Below, in pieces: positions 1 through 10,642 of a DNA stretch of 64,000 nucleotides. This DNA comes from Limnoperna fortunei. Its lineage: Eukaryota > Mollusca > Bivalvia > Mytilida > Modiolidae. Position 1 is the stretch's first letter. Each line of letters begins with the position of its first letter. The translations under genes were made by a program, and so were the position numbers. The stretch covers positions 79,770,926-79,834,925 of the forward strand of contig OX104117.1 of the NCBI GenBank assembly GCA_944474755.1, in the 5' to 3' direction. The notes under the pieces are model-generated. The model did no database searches and was not told the origin of the DNA. It worked only from the letters and a program-made list of their open reading frames with translations.

Positions 1-484
1 ATATAAGTGAGTTGGATTCATAATGATTATCGTAGGATCAAAGATTACGGCTATTTGATGATCAGAATCAAGCTGAGTTTTCTCGGATCATGCAGAGAAG
101 TCATGGAATATGCTTACCTAATTCACACCTCGTTTGCATTAATTAAAAAATACCGACGACCATCAAAGTAATTTAATCAAACCGATTTTTACATGGTTGA
201 TGTATGTAACTAATTAGGGCTTAGAGAATTAGAGACGTGCAAATAAGTTTCAATAAATTATGAATCAAATTTTTTACGACAAAAAATATTTAATTATATT
301 TAAAAAATGAAACTACTAACAGATGGTACTTTGAGTAAAAAATAATAGTAATCGCATATATATTTTTTTCTTTAATTATGAACCAATAGTATGTTGCTGA
401 ATTCTTTTTTTTTTTGTTTTTATTTTATCTTATTTTAAACTGTGACACGTTGATACGTACACGTGAGTGTTTCTATTGTCACAG

Positions 485-561
485 TGGTGCTAAATATGTA
501 AAAGATCCTAATCCAATATACCAGGATGTCAATATGGTGGTTTATTATCGTCACAGAATCG
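485..561 (+). other. possible orphan coding exon, gene unknown
   Basis: This 77-nt stretch has a good acceptor (TTCTATTGTCACAG) before it and a consensus donor (GTAAGTTT) after it. It is open in one frame for 25 codons with a coding-like composition, including the motif YQDVNMVVYYRHRI. No flanking exon could be joined and I do not recognise the protein. It could be an internal exon of a gene that lies mainly to the left of the window, or a chance match. Confidence 0.33.
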
Positions 562-2398
562 GTAAGTTTTGTCACATTATTAGACTTGTTAATTGAATTT
601 TACCATTGGCAGTGACACTTACAATTTTATGTTACATGTATAATTATTATTCTGACACACTTATAATTATGAAGATTGCAATTATAGTTACAGTATTAAC
701 AAAATAAACGGGACGCAAACTTGTTTCTGGCATACTTATACTTATAATACTTTATAAATGCAAGTTTATACCCCGAAGGGTTGAAAGCATAGAAAACATA
801 CTAAGGACCATAATTCGACACATCAACAGTTAACAAACAAGAGTATGCCATTATTGCTTGTAAAAAAAATTCCAATGAAATTCTAAAATTATGGAATGAA
901 CTTACAAGTTTAATTTTCATAACATTTTATTTTGAACAATTTATAGGGTTTTTGTATATCAACCCTTCTTATCTATCTATTATAATGTAAGGATTTTTAT
1001 AATGCAATATCTGATTGTGATTACTTCTTATGTATCCAAACTTTGGTTAAATTTATAATCAATTAAACCCTCAAATAAAAATTCAGCATTCCTGCATCTT
1101 ATACATTCCTTTAACATACAAATAGCAAAAAAGGTATATATAATGTAAAGGCAAATGCTTTAATGACTTGACCAGCTACCGCTTAAATTATCATATAAGA
1201 ACTTGCTAATCTGAATTGCAATGACTATGACCAGTTTATAGTAACTGTGGCGTCATAAAATTTGCAACGATTTGTTGTTTTTACAGATTTTTCTGACACT
1301 GACATAGATCGTCAATATTTTGATAATAAATATAATGTTTTTAATCACTTCAAATCTATACCATGTCAAAATAATTATCACGGATTAAAACGATAATAAT
1401 ACGGTAATTCCCTTAAGACAAGGGATCAATCATTTATAGTGTTCTTCACAGCTCGAAAGTTGTTTACATGTTTGACATTTAAGATATGTCAACATATTGC
1501 AGATTTATGAGATACTGACGAGTGGCAATCAAACACATTCAGTGGTCAAACAATGCACAATCAATGTAACGCCACAGTAATTAAACAAAACAACTTTTGA
1601 TACGGAATCTTTTCAGTAATGTGTATTATGATAATAAATAAGAAACGGGTCTAAAACGCACTAATTATTTTTGCTTTATGTGGTCTTGCATTCTGCACAA
1701 TCTATCTTAATAAAAGCAGCATATGTGAATGACATCGTTTTGTTGAATTCTTTCATTTTTCTTATTTTTTGAACTCGTATGTGAATAAAGTGCACAAATT
1801 AGAGATAAGTAATTTTCATACGTAAAGAAGTTACCACAGCCTGTTTTAGTGACTGAAGGTTAAAACGAGTTTTCTATCTCTAGTCTTACAGGTTCTGGTT
1901 TTACCAACATCGGCTCCAAAGATTTATGTTTTCTAGTGCAACAGTCGTTATAAAAAAAACTACCGGTGCTTCCAATACCATGTCTTTATCTTAAAATTAA
2001 TTAAATTACATATAATATATCAATTTAACAGACATCGTTGAGATTCGTTAACATTTTCAATCAGAGTTACCTTTCTTTGAATCTTAAAAAGCACAATATT
2101 CAAATATTCTTTGTGTACCATGGTCACATGATATATCTGGATTGTATTCTGCACAAACAAGAAATTTATTTGACAGTCTAGTAGAAACACATGCTGGACC
2201 CTTTTATTTGTGCAAAACCCCTTCTAACTCTAGGGGAACAAAAAAAAATAATTAAAAGTATGGAATGCTTGTAAGACCTTATATTTACTTATATATTACT
2301 TTATATATGTACTTTTGCAAAACTTCAATTTTCATTTCTCGTTGTCCAAAATTCTGAGAACATCAACAAGTGGACTGAAATTTAAATTTCAATAACAT
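562..2398. other. AT-rich gene-free stretch
   Basis: I see no gene, RNA or ordered repeat here. Only short AT-rich runs and stop-rich frames are present. Confidence 0.5.
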
Positions 2399-2979
2399 TA
2401 TGAATGAAGTCGAAGACTATGCCAGAGAGTGGATTAAGAGAGAAAGGGAACAAGACCCAGAACTAGACTCACTGTTTAACTTGGTAAGACTCAATAAGGT
2501 CTTTGGTACAACGTCGCATTATGAATATTAGACATTGCATTAAAGATCGACATAAATCAGTATTCTAATGCGATCGAGAATGCTATGGTGTGCCCCACTT
2601 TCCTCAGTGACAAATATGTTGTCCTTGCAGACAAGGCTTCTAACAATATTATTAAAGAGCGAGGCATCTGTTAATTCTGGTAATTCCACATGCAAACGTA
2701 CCACATTTGACACAGATGAAATCCTGGCTAACCATAAATCCTTTATGACTTCTTTGAATATTATTCCTACAAGGAGTCTGAAGACTTACCATACCATTCC
2801 AAAATTACATAAAAATCCTAACAAGAAAGGTAAATAGCCGACTCATCTACGTACTCTACCAAAGAGTCAATACGATTGACTAGAATACTGTCTGAAGTGA
2901 AAGAAGGACATCAAAAATACTGTGAAACTGTTTATTCGCGAATTAATATGAATCAGATGTGGATTCTCACAAACTCTAA

Positions 2980-3206
2980 GGGGTCATCCATAATTGTCAA
3001 CATTTTTCACGAGTTTGCAAAGAGCACTATAGGGGGAGGGGGTTTCAATTTCAACATTTTTTCGGTACGTTCTTTAAACTTCCGGTAATGTGGATGTGCA
3101 GACTTGCAAAAAATGTTGACGTACTCTTTTGGAGGGAGGGAGGGGGTTTTCAAAAAGAGTGCTCTTTGCAAACTTGTGAAAAATGTTGACAATTATGGAT
3201 GACCCC
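2980..3206. mobile_element. 227-bp MITE with TAA target duplication
   Basis: The two ends are inverted repeats of about 49 bp with one visible mismatch, starting GGGGTCATCCATAATTGTCA. Each end is flanked by TAA (2977-2979 and 3207-3209). A 3-bp TWA duplication with G-rich termini suits the PIF/Harbinger group. It carries no ORF, so it is non-autonomous. It lies inside the RT pseudogene, and the host reading frame resumes directly after it. Confidence 0.75.
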
Positions 3207-3331
3207 TAAAGAATTTCTGGAAAATATTAAGATCTATATCTAAAACTTCATCTGTTCGCATCTTTGATTTGTTAGCTTTTTATATCGCCGTGCTGCATGA
3301 TAAACTAAAATCCAGTCTTGAAAAAAATCAA

Positions 3332-3799
3332 TACACAAAGCCTCGCTATGACTTGTGCCTACACATATACATGTAATCCCGTCATACACAAAGCCTCGCT
3401 TTGACTTGTGCCTACACATATACATGTAATCCCGTCATACACAAAGCCTCGCTTTGACTTGTGCCTACACATATACATGTAATCCCGTCATACACAAAGC
3501 CTCGCTTTGACTTGTGCCTACACATATACATGTAATCCCGTCATACACAAAGCCTCGCTTTGACTTGTGCCTACACATATACATGTAATCCCGTCATACA
3601 CAAAGCCTCGCTTTGACTTGTGCCTACACATATACATGTAATCCCGTCATACACAAAGCCTCGCTTTGACTTGTGCCTACACATATACATGTAATCCCGT
3701 CATACACAAAGCCTCGCTTTGACTTGTGCCTACACATATACATGTAATCCCGTCATACACAAAGCCTCGCTTTGACTTGTGCCTACACATATACATGTA
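3332..3799. repeat. 53-bp minisatellite, about 8.8 copies
   Basis: The unit contains AAGCCTCGCTTTGACTTGTG followed by CCTACACATATACATGTAAT. Copies are almost identical; the first differs by reading CTATGAC instead of CTTTGAC. The array sits between the motif-A part and the catalytic part of the RT pseudogene, so it expanded inside the dead element. Confidence 0.95.
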
Positions 3800-4249
3800 T
3801 GTAGTTTGAGGTTAAAACAATACGTATTTTCTACTAAAGAACAAAAAAAAAATCACTCTACAACAAGGAACACATTTATATTAGTTAGATTTTTTGATCG
3901 ACAACATATTTGTAACTTTTGGAGAATGTGTTTTTCAGCAGGTTATCAGAATTACAATGGGTACAAACTGGGCCCCATTAAAGGCAAGAAGACACCAGAA
4001 GCTAGGTCCTTTAATTTACATATACATGTAGATATATTAATGAGGTCCTTTCAATTAACAAGCCACAATTTGCTGAGTGGCTTCCGTTAATATATCCTTC
4101 AGAACTGGAAATGAAAGAAACTACAGAAACAACTTTATCTACATCATTTTTAGACTTACACCTTGAATATATACAGTAATGGAAGCGGAAGGTTTGGCAT
4201 GCCATAAAACCTGGTTTAACCCACCATTACATTTGAAATGCCTGTACCA

Positions 4250-4450
4250 AGTTACGACCATTATTAGGGCCTCGCCACTTAGTACCGGACGCCCTATAGT
4301 GACCAGTCTGACCGTCCGTGCGTCCGTTTATCTTTAGAGGTAGGCTTTTGATATTTGGTATTTGGGTTGATAATATCAAGGTAATGTGTCGCATACCATA
4401 GTTGATGACTTTGACCTTGACCTCAAGTTCGGCGGGTCAACAGAGATGGA
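4250..4450. repeat. possible dispersed repeat (GTCCGTGCGTCCG / TGACCTTGACCTC)
   Basis: This short, more GC-rich patch contains CCGTCCGTGCGTCCG near 4309 and TTTGACCTTGACCTC near 4410. That combination recurs in many bivalve interspersed repeats. No second copy was seen in this window, so the call rests on general resemblance. Confidence 0.3.
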
Positions 4451-5022
4451 TACCATCTCACTATCTAGTTGTAGCTGCTACATTTGTGGTTGTTCGTTCT
4501 CAAGTTTGCCGGGTTCTTTGACTTTGATTTGTGGATTGTTTTTTTCTGGAAGTTTCATTGGTGTTCTGTATTTTATTATTGCCTTCATTTATATTACTGA
4601 AGCATTCATTTGTAATTTGCCCTTTACAAAATATGTAATTTTATTTCAAATCATTTGTTTAGTATGACTGTATGGTGTTTTTAACAAAGATATCTATGCC
4701 ATAAACCATTTGATTCTCATTTGACTTGTCGCTACACAACTGATAATTTTGCGACAAATTACAAATTTTAGACGACTGCCACAACGATATAGATAATATA
4801 GGACCTCGCGCTAAAAGAACATCATAAAATGTTTGACGCGAGAATAAATATTTTAATGTTATCAATAACAATTAGATTATATTAATTTTGAAGTGTACTC
4901 TATTGTTATCCAATATATATCATTGATTTAAAAAATGTATATTATCTCAAGTATTTGCTATATACGTTTAGTAAGCATATTTTTTTCTGTCTTTTTTTTC
5001 TCACTGCAACCACTTCATTGCC

Positions 5023-5157
5023 CAGCGCCATTTTCTTTGCTGAGAATTTTTTTATTCTCAATTTCATCGATCAAATCTTTCCTTTTCCCTTGTTGTCGTG
5101 TTATTTGAGAAAATTCTCATGCTGAGCAAAACATTTTTACTCAAAAAATTTTATGGC
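5023..5157. repeat. imperfect inverted repeat, MITE-like
   Basis: The left arm (CAGCGCCATTTTCTTTGCTG, then AGAATT...) is matched in reverse by the right arm (CTCATGCTGAGCAAAA ... ATGGCGCTG). Arms are about 40 bp and diverged. No target duplication was established. Confidence 0.45.
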
Positions 5158-5605
5158 GCTGTGGCCTGGTTGTCTCAAAAGTCAACGTTTATTTATATAA
5201 AATGCCTTAATATCAGAACGACTGATCAATAATAATGGATTTTTTAATGTGATGAATTACATGTCCCACTACTATGAACGTCTAACAAAACAGTGGGATT
5301 TAATGCAAGCAGATATTGATGTCAGATTATTTGTCCGTTAAATCGCCTTAAAAGGTGACAATATATTTCGAATTAAATATAAGAGCAAACGAGGTAAAAT
5401 TACTTGTATAGATGGATAAATATAGCGAGTCTAATGTTTGTTTCACAATGCTATATATCTTATTTATCTTTGAGGTAAGCCACACTACTCAAATTCACCA
5501 ATATTTTAGTCTTCATGTTAGACAAGGTCACTGGACTATGTATTATTTACAAAGTTGTTTATGGATTTCGACTAGTAGTATGTTCACATGTCAAGCCATC
5601 TGTTA

Positions 5606-5656
5606 GTTACGATAATGTAGCTCCTCTTTTTACAAGGAGCTACATTATTGTAGCTA
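5606..5656. repeat. hairpin of the AGCTACAATAATG family
   Basis: A near-perfect palindrome of about 20-bp arms (AATGTAGCTCC / GGAGCTACATT) encloses a T-rich loop. The same terminal sequence recurs at 7651 and at both ends of the element at 57684-58266. Confidence 0.7.
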
Positions 5657-6239
5657 GCCATCTGTGTGTATATAAACTTATTCCGTGCCCACTCGGGCAA
5701 TCTAATTAAAATTACATATTGAATATTTCCCCTCTCTTTAATGTGCCAGTTAATTATTATTAAAGTCCTCTTTTCTGTGGTGCTAGCAAATGAGCATCAA
5801 AGTTATGTGTTATTAAAAAAATTAAATGAAACGACGTACAAGTTGCGACAGAGAGTATTTACATTGTCGCTCGAGGATGTGTCAGGTGTTGGTGGTAAAT
5901 GTGATATATTACAGTGTTGGGTAGTATATCATAGCTTTAACTCCAAACTGGGACTAGTATAACTAAGTTCTTGCTCAAAATGAGTACACTCTATACAGTA
6001 GTCTTAGATTTATAGTCTGACCTTGGTATGACACACTTTTATGCAGTGATATGACGCACTTCGTTAACTGTGCGGGGTGGATTAATATTTCACAAGTTCA
6101 AAAAGTTCGACCTTGTATTAGATATACAATAATGTAACCATCTACGGAGACCCTTAAGGAACATGAACAAATAAATAAAAATAATTGTATGCACGAGATA
6201 CATATTGAGATGTGCCCGTGAAATATTAGATCGTGCGCA

Positions 6240-6342
6240 CTAATAGACCGAATTTTACTGCCGTGATAATCCGATGTTAGTTTTGTGATTTGTAGGACTA
6301 ACCGCGCCAAAAAAGCGAGGGTACGATTATTTTCGTTCTACT
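6240..6342 (+). repeat. ~100-bp dispersed repeat, copy 1
   Basis: It starts with GACCGAATTTTACTGCCGTG and ends with GCGAGGGTACGATTATTTTC. It aligns along its length with copies at 12427-12516 (+) and 7450-7548 (-). The compact size and mobility suggest a MITE or SINE fragment. Confidence 0.6.
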
Positions 6343-7150
6343 GAAATGTTCTAAAATATTTGTGAAAGAGCAGATATAGAAATATGTTCTTTGAATTTGT
6401 CTGTATTATTGTCAAAGAACAGCTGATGTTGATAGTAAGTTCCACTATGCAAAAACTGCGTTAAAAATGAAAATTTATGATCTAGTCCATACGATTTGAA
6501 TATGCTTAAATTATGGAAAGTATAAATATCTTGTTCTGCTGAAAATCTTACTGGTAGACTGCAAGTTTTGGTTTATGTTTTTTTGAATACCACAATAGTA
6601 CAGGTCATATGGGAAATGGTCAAGCTATTATATGTTTGTTGTTTTGTTAAACTTTGGTGTGATTCTGATTAATATTTGTCTGGACAAAAAAAACCATTAG
6701 CCAATCCTGTTCCCATTGTGCAACAGAATTTAAGACTTCTTGTAGTTTGGAGATACAATCTTTGTTTTTTCTATGCTGTCGTTTGCAAAACTTTTTAAGT
6801 GATGTCTTGTAAATTTGGAAGATCATCAAGTAAATAAAGAATAGATTTGTTCCAAGGACACTAATATGTATTATCTTAGCTTTTTCTAGTTATTCTTTAT
6901 CTAACATGACTGCCTATATACGGTACGAAGTAAAAAAAATTATCTTTGTCCGTTTATGCGGGATATTGTTAAAGGGTTTCGCAAAGCATAGAACATCACA
7001 ATAACATCGATTTGCATTTTTTATTTGTCTCTTGCATGGTCTGGTATGAAAGTTACCGCTACAAGTTGTGTCGTATGATTGAAAATCACGTTGCAAATAT
7101 GGACTTATGGTGTTCGATTAATGTGTTCAATTATCTTATATACGTGTCAG
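6343..7150. other. gene-free stretch
   Basis: No gene or repeat is recognisable here. Open frames are short and their composition is not protein-like. Confidence 0.4.
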
Positions 7151-7156
7151 TGTGTT

Positions 7157-7360
7157 TGTTTGAATGGGTATACTGACGTCACTTTCAACAATTTTCAGCA
7201 TATCATGGCGTCCAGTGTTATTGGGCGAGAAAGCAGTAGTACCCTGGGGAACTACTTGACTCGACAGGAAAACGGGCAATCGTTGTCAAATAAAGTTGGA
7301 GTGGAGCACACTCTGCCCACAGAAAGGCTCGAACCACAACTATTATGTTGACAGAGGCAC
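7157..7360 (-). repeat. tRNA-derived SINE fragment (minus orientation)
   Basis: On the minus strand this carries the mollusc SINE body. It contains the remnant of ATGGCGTCCAGT, then GGAGTGGAGCACACTCTGCC and a B-box-like stretch. It shares its order of blocks with copies at 31396-31510, 54225-54420 and 54958-55075, and in inverse orientation with those at 37045-37260 and 48943-49165. Confidence 0.55.
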
Positions 7361-7449
7361 GTGATCAATAGCCATAACAACGCCTTAATGATCTGTACTT
7401 ACATGCATTGTGTTTGTATCCTGTTTTGAATGCACGACAGACGTAAACG

Positions 7450-7548
7450 TAGAACGAATAAACATACCCTCGCGTTTTGTCCTTGTTTTTTGGCGAGGAC
7501 ACATCACAAAATTAACTTCGGGTTATAACGGCAGTATAATTCGGCCTA
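7450..7548 (-). repeat. ~100-bp dispersed repeat, copy 2
   Basis: The reverse complement reads GGCCGAATTATACTGCCGTT at one end and ends in a TTTATTCGTTCTAC block. It matches the copies at 6240 and 12427. Confidence 0.6.
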
Positions 7549-7648
7549 ACGTTAACGTATGAGCTCCAACACATTGATTTCTACTGACACGATGTATTTT
7601 GTAATTTCCATAAAAACACCGCAATGACTTTAATTTTTTCATTTGGTG

Positions 7649-7692
7649 CTAGCTACAATAATGTAGCTCCTTTTTATATGGACGTCCGTTTT
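7649..7692. repeat. solo end of the AGCTACAATAATG element family
   Basis: AGCTACAATAATGTAGCTCC followed by a T-run and GGACGTCCG matches the terminal inverted repeat of the element at 57684-58266. No partner end was found nearby. Confidence 0.5.
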
Positions 7693-7699
7693 GGTGAGT

Positions 7700-9789
7700 G
7701 CAATTTAGTTCCAAATATTATAGTGTTTTTTTACAGAATGCTAGCTCTCTTCTAGTTCATTTTTGTTTTTATGGATTGAAAATTTATTTAAATACTCATA
7801 AAGGGTTTGTTTAGCTATTTTGCTACATTGTATCCAAGTTTTCTTTTCAAGATGAAGTTTGCTCTTAGTTCACCAGGACTCCTATTCACGTGTAGAGTTA
7901 AGAATTGTGTTCTGTTTTTGTGGAAGACATCACGTGATATGTTACATTAATTATCACAAGGCTACCGATTGTTCTGTGTTATATGCCACATTCTTAGGGT
8001 AATCTCAGTTGGGTTATCTGCCACACAGATGTTGCTAGATATAGTTTGGGTACCAGTTGACAGCGCGCCAATTTTAATAAGGAGTAACAAGATGAGCGTT
8101 ACTAGTGCGACCATAGTAACGCACACGCTTATTCACATTAACGACCCTTTCATAGAAAAATAAGTAGACTCATTGTTGCCGCTACAAACGTCTAAATTCG
8201 TCGTCCCAAATAAATCTCTATTTCTTTCCAGTCTTGCAGACGATTGGGCTGTCCCCTGTCACCATTTGATTTACTGTACTTGTTTCTGTTTACTGAATAT
8301 GAATAAAAACTGCTCATGTTTGTTCATAAATATAGAGGTACGTGTTAAGTATATTTCAGTGTATGTATTGCTATTTGTTGTGGGTTTTTACGTCCTTGTA
8401 AATTTATTCTTGGAGTTTGTACTTTTGATTACGTCTCGGTCGGTCAGCGTGTTATTATTTATATAGGTTGTATATCGTCTATTTAATATATATCTAATAC
8501 TTCATGTTTTAATCTGTCATAAGATATCTTGATCCAAATTCCACCCTACATTTTTATAAGATTTCTTATTAAGTAAAATACAGATTGTATACTTCTTTAG
8601 CCGAACGATTAGTATCAACTACTTCTGGTAACAGGCGTGGCAACACGGGCGTTGAGAGTTCGAGTCGGACTTATTGCATGGAATGCTCTACTCCAGAACA
8701 TAGGATAGTGCAATAAACAGACATCATCTTTGAAGCGAAATGTTAAGTTCACTAGACCTTCAGCGCAGAAAGGAACAGAAGGCCTTCAAGGAGCAAAGCT
8801 TCATAAGAGTACAAAACCCAATGGAAAGGAACATAAGTAGTGCACTTTTGGGATAACGACATTTTATTAAAAAACGCCTCACATATAAAGAAATATGTTG
8901 TCATTTCAAAAGTATAAAATTTTGTATTGGGAGAGGGGATTATAAAACAATACAAAGACTTTTTTTAGTGCCTGACTCTATATTCGGAAAGAACTGAAGT
9001 AACAAGAACTCTATGTAGCTGCTATCCTTGCAGGTTTTGTTACTTTTTCTGTGGGAGTTAAAAATTACCTTGTTATTGTTATATAGTTACAGGGGGATAC
9101 GGAAATAGATTTTTTCATGGACTCCAAATATTTTCACCCCCTCATGGCCGTCTCCAGTTCCCGGCAAGGCGGGGTGCGGTGGGGGAGATTAGGGTGTTGG
9201 AAATGTGTGAAAATTGCAACAATTTTTTGACAACATCTGGCGCTTTCTGAAATAGGTTTGATAAGTGTTTTTTTGTAATTAATGACATAATGTCGTCTGC
9301 GTCATATCATACTGATGTCAAAAATTTACATATGGCTTTAAGAAAATATCAATTCTATAGGTATCATAACAATACTTTGTTGTGAAAAGGTGATGGGGAT
9401 TAAATTTCTGTCCATTAAACAGCAGCTATTTTATCTTTTCTACGATTAACAAACATGACTGTGTATCTTGTCACCAAATCCAAAGAGAAGAGACATACAA
9501 GCCCCAAGAAGGGCTAGACAAGTCACGTCTTGATACTTGATACACTTGTAACGGGACACAACTTTTTGTGTGGTTTTTAAATCACGTGATTTTACGAAGC
9601 AGGATACAATACATGTATAAGATATATTGTAACCAATTCAAACGACACTTTTTTAACAGACACATCTGTACCGTTCGATATATGCAAATGACAGACACAT
9701 CTACCGTTCGATATATGCAAATTGATTTATTGTTATTCATGCCTTTGCTCTCTAGATGAAACATCACTGTCCGTGTATACTGTTAGGGA
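7700..9789. other. gene-free stretch
   Basis: I see no supportable gene. A short tandem duplication (CAGACACATCTACCGTTCG-like, about 30 bp, near 9658-9720) is the only ordered structure. Confidence 0.4.
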
Positions 9790-9828
9790 CGCAAAAAGCA
9801 TTGGACGGCAGATGATTCTCGGACTACC
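9790..9828. repeat. half copy of the GGACGGCAGAGGATTCTCGG hairpin family
   Basis: GCATTGGACGGCAGATGATT followed by CTCGGACTA matches one arm of the perfect hairpin at 23641-23704. The opposite arm is missing. Confidence 0.6.
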
Positions 9829-10475
9829 TGTTGGATTGAAACACAAGATTTTGTACGTCTCTGTGCTTATTTTAAAAAATTGCAGGTTTTATACATACAT
9901 ATTTGAACTTTTGCCAGTTGTTATGTTCACAGAAATTGAGCTCATGAAAATAATCATGAGATTCAATTCAGATTGGGAAACAAGTCATTTACCACTTTTA
10001 CTTTTTAATATAGGTCACTCGTGTTTAAATAAGTGTTATTTGTCCAACAGATACGTGTAAATATTTTAAACAATACCGATTCAACAAGTCGGACACTTTC
10101 ACTATTTATTTATTAGATAACAATTCAAATAGATCAATATTTTAGGGTAATACTTGAATTTTTAATCAATGAGTAACTGAGCTGTCGTATTACAAATTTT
10201 CTACCTTGCACCTGAACATTTAATGTGTCAATGTGAACATTTTATCGATAAGAGAGACTTTATCAAACTCTTATATTGAACACATGAATATTCATATCTA
10301 AAAGGACCCAACCTTATATCAAAGTTCGCTCTCGGCTGAAAATTCTCGCTCAGGTGACTAATTTCTCGAAACTGCAATCGTGTATGTTAGTTAATCGTGT
10401 TGATCATTTGGACTGTTACACGTGGTTGTGTTGAACAAATTTACATGTGACAAAAATTAAATACAGGAATTATAA
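9829..10475. other. upstream region of the SANS-like gene
   Basis: No coding sequence was seen. A possible 3' splice site (ATTAAATACAG, ending at 10467) lies just before the first coding exon, so a non-coding first exon may be present upstream. I could not locate a core promoter with confidence. Confidence 0.3.
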
Positions 10476-10642
10476 ATGGGGGAGCTGAAATTCCACAAAG
10501 CCGCACGAGACGGTTATTTGGATTTACTTCGAAGTGCTACAAAACGTGATCTAAATAGTCCGGACGAAGATGGAATGACTGCCACTCTTTGGGCGGCATA
10601 TTCTGGAAATCTGGACGCGCTTCGGCAAATAGTAGGTCGAGG
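10476..10642 (+). CDS. USH1G: SANS-like gene, coding exon 1
   Basis: It encodes residues 1-55 plus two bases of codon 56, covering the first ankyrin repeat and most of the second. The donor is GTATGT. The longer open frame past 10642 is intron read-through. Confidence 0.88.

Larger units (their letters stand above)
2399..4165 (+). pseudogene. degenerate Penelope-like reverse transcriptase, interrupted
   Basis: Fragments of one RT-like protein follow in order in shifting frames. They are a charged N-terminal piece (from ATG 2401), a D-KYVVLADKASNNI-type block near 2593, DEILANHKSF near 2718, IPKLHKNP near 2795, a QMWILTNSK block near 2950, a degraded motif-A block ending LHDKLKSSLEK near 3320, an IDNIF-to-MGTNWAPL block near 3895-3990, and an SELEMKETTE-to-LDLHLE block near 4095-4165. 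The PKLHK and MGTNCAPL-type motifs are typical of Penelope-like RTs that are common in bivalve genomes. Many frameshifts and stops, plus a MITE (2980-3206) and a 53-bp minisatellite (3332-3799), show that the copy is dead. Family placement is from memory of motifs and was not searched. Confidence 0.6.

Noticed and set aside
3240..3425. Small minus ORFs at the minisatellite
   Set aside because: They are created by the 53-bp repeat units and carry no gene signal.
5412..5474. Possible first exon ending TTTGAG with donor GTAAGC
   Set aside because: It is short and hydrophobic, with no continuation that keeps frame and no recognised homology.
5741..5962. Possible exon (ANEHQSYVLLKKLNETTYKL)
   Set aside because: The composition is partly protein-like and a GTAAAT donor follows, but the acceptor is poor and no partner exon was found.
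7079..7351. 90-codon plus-strand ORF
   Set aside because: Most of it is SINE sequence in reverse, with no protein-like features.
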